In this document: piece by piece, positions 57,204 to 64,000 of the stretch
How the letters are laid out: each line of letters begins with the position of its first letter
How positions within the stretch are numbered: position 1 is the first letter of the stretch
DNA from: Pegea sp. RAD2-039
Taxonomy: Eukaryota > Chordata > Thaliacea > Salpida > Salpidae
DNA length: 64,000 bases
Direction of reading: 5' to 3'
NCBI GenBank assembly: GCA_034620365.1
Contig: JAQGEQ010000080.1
Location: forward strand, 310,001 to 374,000
Made by a program: the position numbers and the translations under genes
The notes under the pieces: model-generated
The model's input: only the letters and a program-made list of their open reading frames with translations
Told to the model about the DNA's origin: nothing
Databases searched by the model: none

Positions 57204-60200
57204 CTGGTTCTCCTATTTTGCCATCAGTTTTAAGTGGACCATTGTATGGTTTCCTGTCCTCAGCCTTATCACTTGTTTGTACATTTTGTTCATCATCTTT
57301 GGAATCCTTTTTCCTATGTTATTGAAGTATTCATTTGTAATATAAGTTTAACAACAAAGTTTAAAAATTGTTTAAAACTCACAAAACAATTTCACTGGTT
57401 GCGTTAGTAGTAATTTCATCAGCCATGTCCATTTCTTGAGTTGAAAAACTTTTGTTAAGTAACAAATCAAAGGAGCTGTCCTCAGTTACGTTCTTATTTT
57501 GCAAATTGGTTTTGGAGTTTACTAGTTGGATTGTTTGATTAATACTCATTACTGAGTTATCATGATTCTGACTTTTAATGTTAGGATGATTAAAAGAGGA
57601 AGGTTGATTCGATACTATTTGTTGCTGATATCTACTATTGGGCTGTGGAGTTAGTGACTTAGAACTTTGGTGGTTTATATAACTTTCAGCTTCATTATAG
57701 GACTGTACAGGTATCCCATTGTTAAATACCTTATTAGGATCGATTAGATGTACATTTTTATGTTTTTTTGAATAGTCTTGTTGTGTTCCAATGTTTGTAG
57801 AAGCAACAAAAGATTGGTTGTACTGCAATGGTACTGCAGTTTGATTAGAAGCAACACTAGAGGGTGGATGGTTGTAGGGAAAAGCTTGGGGTTGATTCAT
57901 TCTGTAAATTGCTTCATCAGGGTTTCTTCTGAGCGTATTTACAATTTTAAAATTAATATTGTGAGCTTGAGTTGGTATTGCTGGTCTATATTGGTATGAT
58001 TGATTTATAGGCCGTTGAAAGCTTTGATTTAAGTTACTACCATTGTTCACTCTAATTACATTTGTACTAACTCTATAGTTACTAGCTTCATTTGGCTTGT
58101 GCAGATTCATATTCTGAATAATAATGAACAATAATTAGAACATTTACAAATTTTGTATCGAACAGTAACTTGAAACTAACCATGTTTTGTTGGCTGGGTT
58201 CATTAGTAGGTAAGATGTTTCGTTGTCCTGCAGAAATGCTTTGGCTGTTAACAAATCCACTATTATTTGCTAAAAAACAAAATAAATATGTAAAAATAGC
58301 TTCCTAGAAATCTTATTATGATTATATTATTATGATTTGTTAATTAACAAATAAATTGTTTATGGTAATGTCATATGCAGATTAATTGCGATTATCCTTA
58401 CTCAAATACTTAAATATAATATTAGGTGTTTGTTTCATACTAGACTTACCCATATCAAAAGCTTTCTGTCCATTTCTATTACTCGGCAAGAAAGTCTGGT
58501 TGTTTTGAATCGTTTTCTATAAAAAATTGTTGTTACTTATTAAAGTCAACTTTTTTATGTAATTTACTTGTGAATCAGGTATTGCGCTATTGGTGGAAAA
58601 GCTATTCAGTTGGTTAGAAGCATGAATTTCATCAAGAAGCTGTGAGACGTAAAATCTACAAACAAAACTGTTGGGTCAGTTTTTTTTCACAACAACAGTG
58701 TTTTCATTAAAAAAAAGCTCACGTGTTATGTTTAGTTTGTTGAGTTTCTTCATTTGTAACAGTATTAACTGAAATTTTAAGTTTGGTTTTAATACACAAG
58801 GTGATTACAAAATTTTACATGGTTTGCGTTAGCTTATACTTTAAAACAAAATAGTCGTTTTAACTATTGGAATGTTTTGAATAAATGCAATAAACATAGA
58901 TAAATAGTTTACCTGAAACAGCTGAGTTTGGTTTTCCCTGTCCATGTTCAGGATACAAAACTTGATTATTAGGCTACAAAAAAAAAGTTTAAAAAAGACA
59001 CTATTTTATTTTATTTCTGTCTTACATTTAAATGCTGTGAGTTTGTTTGCGGTCCAAAGTTATTTTGTTGATAGTTACTATTTGTGGACTGATAAACTGC
59101 TGTACTTTCTCTAAAAAAATTGTTTAGATTAATAAAATTTATTAAGTAACAAAATAAACCTCTGATTTGGTGGCTGATAATATCTTGGCGGACGTCTTGG
59201 CATATTATCTGTAAAATTATTATGATAATTATATAAAGGTTTTTAGCAAACACATCTTTAATAATAAAACTAGTTTTACTTTCGTATTTCTTAAATTGAT
59301 AAGAGTTCAAAAATTATTTTATATAAAAAATTAACTTTATAACTAATCTACAATTTTGGAAAACAAATTGATTTAAGCAAAACTAGCAAAAAATCATTTT
59401 AAATAATCATTTAGCAACCTGAATTATTCCAGAATTGTTGTTCTGAGGAAGAAGAATTCCTGTTTGGCTAAGAAATTTATAAAGTTAAAGAAAATAAAAA
59501 TAAGTTTTAATGGTAAAACAGAATACCTTACCTGCTTAGAGTTAGTTGATTGTAATGTTTGCTGGCTGTAAGGACTGCTATTAATATATTGCTGGCCTGT
59601 TGGTTGTCCAACCATGGAGCTAGACGACAATTTTTAGAATAAATTTTAATATTTCAAGCTTAAAACAAGCTACTTAAATAACTTTTACTAACCTTCTTGG
59701 TTGTTCACCGGCTAAAATAAAAAGATTTTCATCATAAATAAGAATTAAAAAATAGTATTAAATATTTTAGAAAAAATAATTTTGCATTAATTCTATGTAA
59801 CAATTTCCTTAGCTAAAGTCCTTTTGATACAATCTGGTCACCATAAATTCTAACATTTAAAGAAAGAAATTATCTCTAAAATGATTTTAATAAAAAATTT
59901 CAAGTATAGTATAGTTATATAAAAATACACTTACAGCTGGGAGCTCTATAATTCACAAAAGATGCTTCTTGACTCTTTGCTGAAGGTTGGTTTGGGTAAT
60001 ATGATGCAGGAGTGACGTAATGAGCAGGTGTCACTTTGTAGTTATTATTTATCCATGGATTTAAATGATTTAAATCCTTCGTTTGATTAAGTGACATTTC
60101 TTCTTTCATTGCCATCTAAATATTAGTCACAAAAGAGATTTATGATTCTTATCATAGTATAAGAAAATCTTTACAAACCCTTGTAGTCGATTTCTTAATT

Positions 60201-60479
60201 CCTGACTTGCTGATAGTTTTATTTCTTATGGGAGATTTTTCTCCATCACGTTCTAAAATTGTATTCAAAAATTGTAATAGTGTACTTTATACAATTGTTT
60301 TGTGTTTTCTATGAAATAAGGCTTTATATGTAGCTGAAAAACTTATCTTACTAAATCAAAAAAGTGTACTTACTTGCAATGCTATCCATAAATATCCGTA
60401 TTCTTTTGCAGTTTTGGCATGTAGAAAACCCACTACAATTGGGTCCTCCACAAACACTGCCAGGTGCTTCATCAGGCAT
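57204..60479 (-). CDS. Gln/Asn-rich multi-exon gene with N-terminal cysteine cluster, 3' incomplete
   Basis: Fifteen coding exons chain in frame on the minus strand. They are 60479-60374, 60252-60179, 60115-59935, 59711-59693, 59619-59532, 59467-59419, 59208-59160, 59110-59026, 58973-58913, 58768-58723, 58655-58568, 58516-58450, 58269-58181, 58113-57383 and 57313-57204. All introns are GT-AG, and the joined frame has no stop over about 614 residues. The fourth exon is only 19 nt. The first exon holds C10, C15, C21 and C24 (SVCGGPNCSGFSTCQNC), a possible zinc knuckle, followed by basic residues. The rest is rich in Gln, Asn, Ser, Pro and Tyr and looks disordered. The 731-nt exon ends at a GTGAGT donor; ignoring it gives an early TGA. 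The last exon found ends in phase 1, so the gene continues. Composition suggests a transcription or RNA-associated scaffold, which is inference. The family is not recognised. Confidence 0.72.
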
Positions 60480-60700
60480 TTCAAAAGATATTGACTGCTT
60501 CAGCAAAAAGACCTTCAAATAAAATATTTTAGTACACATCAAAATAATTTCAGAGTTTACATTTTACGAGTTTTCAGTTCTCATTGTTACTGATAATAAA
60601 GAATATGAAATTATGTTTCATTAAAGGTTTAAAAGAAGTATAAACAAAAAAGAAAATGTTTTTTTTCAGCGCAATCTTTCTAAAAAACAAAAGGTCTCAC

Positions 60701-60760
60701 CTGTACTTATGTTACCGTTGTGCTAATGATGAGAGTTCTTACTAGGAGTATCAGATATAA
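60701..60760 (-). other. candidate 5' untranslated exon of the Gln/Asn-rich gene
   Basis: On the minus strand a short, less A+T-rich stretch ends in the good donor AGTACAG|GTGAGACC at 60701. It is a plausible untranslated first exon joined to an acceptor (GAAGCAG) 15 nt before the ATG at 60479. If it is real, this gene uses a conventional cis-spliced leader exon. Its upstream boundary is a guess. Confidence 0.3.
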
Positions 60761-63700
60761 GTGATTTTTATCAAAAAATTAACCAGTTTTTATACTAAAT
60801 TTATTAGGCAATTGTTCTTATCATGAGATTAAGATATGGATTTAGTAATTATTACTAAAACATATTTTAAATTTGTTTTAATAAAATACTAGAAGAGAAC
60901 ATAAGTAGTATTACAAAATGTTTAGAAAAACCAAGAGTTGCTTAATAAAATAACTCTTAAATTGCTTAACATTAAACCTTTCTTTAAGTCTTCACTTATT
61001 AAAAAAGATTAAAAAGCTGACTTCAAACCAAAAATCATATCTATCTTGTTGAAGTTTCAATATTTTAGCATTAAAATAACACAAACATGTGCTAACTTGT
61101 ATCTAAATAAAGCTTTTTATTTCCTTATAAAGATTGAATTTTGAAAATTAATTACATATAAACATTTAGAATCAAGATGAAAAACTGTTTGAAACAATTC
61201 AACTTTATATAGAAAGATTAACTTTCTAAAGTCATATAATTTTAAATTAAATCAAAAGTCATCTAAATATACATTAGTTTTAGTTAAAAGTAGGAATTAA
61301 TTTTAACTGTTCAGCTTATTTTTTCAGTTATGATATCATAAATCAATTTCGTTAGATTTTGTAAAATTATTTTTCTATGAATAAATATTTTTACAAAACT
61401 AATCTTACTTCTTGTGCTTAGAAACTTTAAATTAACTAACTTCAGTTACAACAAGTTTTTAAAAGGCAATAATGATTATTCATGGCCTTAATTTTGTTTA
61501 ATTTTCTATGTTTTCGTATTGTATTTATTATTAAAAATTTTTGCCATCATATTAAACTAGTAATGTCAACGATATTATTTTGTTATTGTTTGATATAATT
61601 CAATTATACAATAGTTCTTAAAAAGAAATTATCAAGCCTATTTAAAATTGATGAGATGGCTGAGGCACTTGATGAATTTAAAATTGGTTTCTATTCTTGA
61701 AAAAATATTAAAAAAAACCCTAAAAATAATTATTTATTTTTTAAACCTAAAATTATTTAGGTTTACTAAGAAGTGTCGTAAGTATTAGCCGTTTTTCAAG
61801 ATGTTATTAATTTTAATCAGTTTTAAAAGTTTTCCTATAATATAAGAAATAAAACAAAATCACAATCTAATAAGCCATGTAATAATAGATAACACTTATA
61901 CAAAAATTTTAGACATAAGCTTAGGGAAAAATGATAATTCTATTTTCAATACTAAAATTGATTAATTTGGTTAATCTTTCAATGAAATTCCAATAGAGTA
62001 GCTGTAAAAAAAAACAAACCTAATACTTTTTTTATAATTTATGTTAACTTTATTCTCTGTCATAGCCTTGGCCCTATTTTAACTTAAGTATTGAATTTGC
62101 TTAGAGAACTTTTCATTAAGTGGGGACCATAATTTATCTGAGATATGTACATTATCTAAAATCATTTTCTATAAATATTAAGAATCATTCTTTAAAATAT
62201 TTAATAGATATACCATTAGTAAACTAATTTATAAATACTAAATTTTTGCTTTTTCAATTATTTCTAAAAATATACCAGAAGAACTCAAATTTATGACAAT
62301 AGATAACACGCATGTTTGATAAAAATAAATAATCTAAAAGTAGGTAGTTTCAATAGCACCGTAATTTTGTTTGGTAAGAAATTAGTTTAATCCCTGTTCC
62401 AGATAAAATAAAACAGATTTATTATTTAAAATGTTATTGTGCCTAATAACCTTGCCCTTTAAAAATTTTGAAAAATATATAGTATACCTTTGCCTTAAGC
62501 TATAATAAAACAAAATTGTTAGTTTAATAAAATATAATATCGATTAATTTTTGAATTTTTTTTATTTCCCCTTATTTATTATAATACAAATTTTGATATA
62601 ATATACATAAGGGTGCTTTTAAAGATCAAAAGATAAAAAAAAATCCCTTTTTATATTAAGTTAATTAAAGCGATTTGAGCCATACAATTATTGTTTTCTT
62701 AAGTTATAAATTTTTGTTATAATTTATCCAACTCTTGTGACTTAAGGTCTTAAGATCAGTATATTAAATTTGGTTTTATTTCTTACAGTTCATATCCTTT
62801 AAGTTTATGAAAGAAATAGTAGTTTATTTTAACTCTTAGATTTAGATATTAGATATATAAAGCTTGATCATTACTTATTCTATATTCTACCTTTGGTCTC
62901 ACACGGTTTTAGTTTTTTAAAAAAACATACCATAGAGCAGTATATACTGAAAAAAATTATGCCTAAATTTTTAAACAGAGTAATACTGTTCTATTTAGCC
63001 TTTTCTAAACTCTAATTCTTGTCCTAGTAAAAATGTATTAAATAAACAGGTTGTATGTGATTATATCAAAGAGTGAAATTTATATAATTACTCTTTTTAA
63101 AAGTACAATTAAAATAATAGTTCTGTAATATTACTAAAAGTATAATTATACTCTAATTGATAAATGTTAAACAACAAACTATTTCAAAAATTAAAATAAA
63201 TAGAATGTTATTTATTAATTGTTAATAAATAGAGGTTTGTTATTCATGTATTTTAAATGCATAAGATCATCAAATGTCAAGTATAAAAATGCATTTGCCT
63301 TCAAATAAATGATACCAAAATGTATGGCAATCAAGAGGGACTTATTTTAATCAAACTTTATGGAATGTTCAGTGTCTTCCTGGTATTTTCATAGTCAAGG
63401 AGGACTATATTCATAGGCATCAGAAGATGACATTTAGTGTTTTTTGAGATTTACTTTTTAAAAAGTTTTGATTTTTTACACAGTAATACCTGGCAGCAAA
63501 ATATTTAACTTCTATCTAAAAATATTACTTATTAATTAATTAATTAATTAATTATTAATTAATATTTTTTAATGAGCTTCGTTTACTACCTCACAGAAAA
63601 TCACGATTAAATATTGATTTATAAACATATAATTTAGATATTTATGAAAGGTCATCTGTGTAAGTATGAGATTTAAAATTTGATTAATTGCTAGAATTTG

Positions 63701-63853
63701 ATAACATAGCTCTAGATTTTTTAATCAAATCCAAAAAAAACTTTTACGAACATTTTGTATCAACAATAATTTAAATTTTTAAAGTTTATTTTCTTAAAAA
63801 TAACTTGAAACCATTTAATAAGAAGATATACCACACTGCTCCTGTTACTTCAG
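60761..63853. other. A+T-rich intergenic stretch
   Basis: No exon chain was found. There are long A/T runs and an AATT-type microsatellite at 63531-63562. This is probably the shared upstream region of the divergent genes at 60479 (minus) and 63867 (plus). Confidence 0.45.
63531..63562. repeat. TTAA/AATT tetranucleotide repeat
   Basis: A run of ATTAATTAATTAATTAATT type, self-complementary throughout, followed by a second TTATTAATTAAT block. It could extrude a hairpin. Otherwise a simple microsatellite. Confidence 0.8.
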
Positions 63854-63866
63854 AAATTAACGTGTC

Positions 63867-64000
63867 ATGGCTAGTTTTAATTGCAAAAATCTTTCAGTCA
63901 GCAGTTCAAAGGTAGGTTTTCATATTTTCTGAATAGGTTGTTACTGAACTTAACAATTCAATTATTGTAGCCATTTATTTTAGCTAGTGATTAAGAACTC
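63867..64000 (+). CDS. first coding exon of a gene running off the window
   Basis: The ATG at 63867 (MASFNCKNLSVSSSK) is followed after 15 codons by the donor AAG|GTAGGT. A 72-nt putative intron ends in TTTATTTTAG at 63983, and the frame resumes (LVIKN) to the window edge. A candidate 3' splice site (CTCCTGTTACTTCAG) lies 13 nt upstream of the ATG. Too little is visible to name the product, and the second exon is only 17 nt in the window. Confidence 0.4.

Overview
The window is eukaryotic nuclear DNA, roughly three quarters A+T by eye. It has GT-AG introns, scattered short coding exons, decayed repeats, and one protein that identifies itself clearly: a UHRF1-type maintenance-methylation factor with the order UBL, tandem-Tudor, PHD, SRA, RING. 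That order is the animal type, so an invertebrate animal is the best reading. I cannot name the species. Eight gene models and one short repeat-borne reading frame have a plausible 3' splice site 8 to 70 nt upstream of the ATG. This is what spliced-leader trans-splicing animals show (for example hydrozoans, tunicates, flatworms), but ordinary 5'UTR introns would look the same.

Layout. 1-4.8 kb: gene-poor repeats. 5.9-6.9 kb: a six-exon plus-strand gene for an unrecognised 187-residue acidic/basic protein. 7.4-10.1 kb: an element bounded by about 48-bp terminal inverted repeats, with no transposase frame. 11.2-13.1 kb: a four-exon plus-strand gene (123 residues, unrecognised). 16.3-16.6 kb: a lysine-rich first exon on the minus strand. 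20.4-28.3 kb: a tandem array of composite units, each built from a divergent large-subunit (28S) rRNA fragment, an A+T-rich block and, in two units, a 93-nt exon-like block. 31.1-33.2 kb: UHRF1, its whole coding region in one exon. 34.1-35.6 kb: a convergent 500-residue frame with a ubiquitin-binding-motif-like N terminus. 39.9-41.8 kb: a small multi-exon minus-strand gene. 44.4-56.3 kb: a tandem array of a 5-kb unit (two full copies about 97% alike by eye, one partial copy, one older copy). 57.2-60.5 kb: a minus-strand gene with at least 15 coding exons for a Gln/Asn-rich protein with an N-terminal cysteine cluster. 63.9 kb to the end: the first exon of a plus-strand gene that leaves the window.

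How the genes relate. There are no operons. UHRF1 and the UBM-like gene are convergent with about 0.9 kb between their stop codons. Both could act in chromatin or ubiquitin signalling, but the sequence does not show a link. The other multi-exon models rest on splice sites that keep frame through every junction, not on homology; the 39.9-41.8 kb gene has one unresolved junction. The most unusual regions are the 28S-derived composite array and the 5-kb tandem array, which carries an 80-bp core around a palindromic GGGAATTTCCC in four copies.
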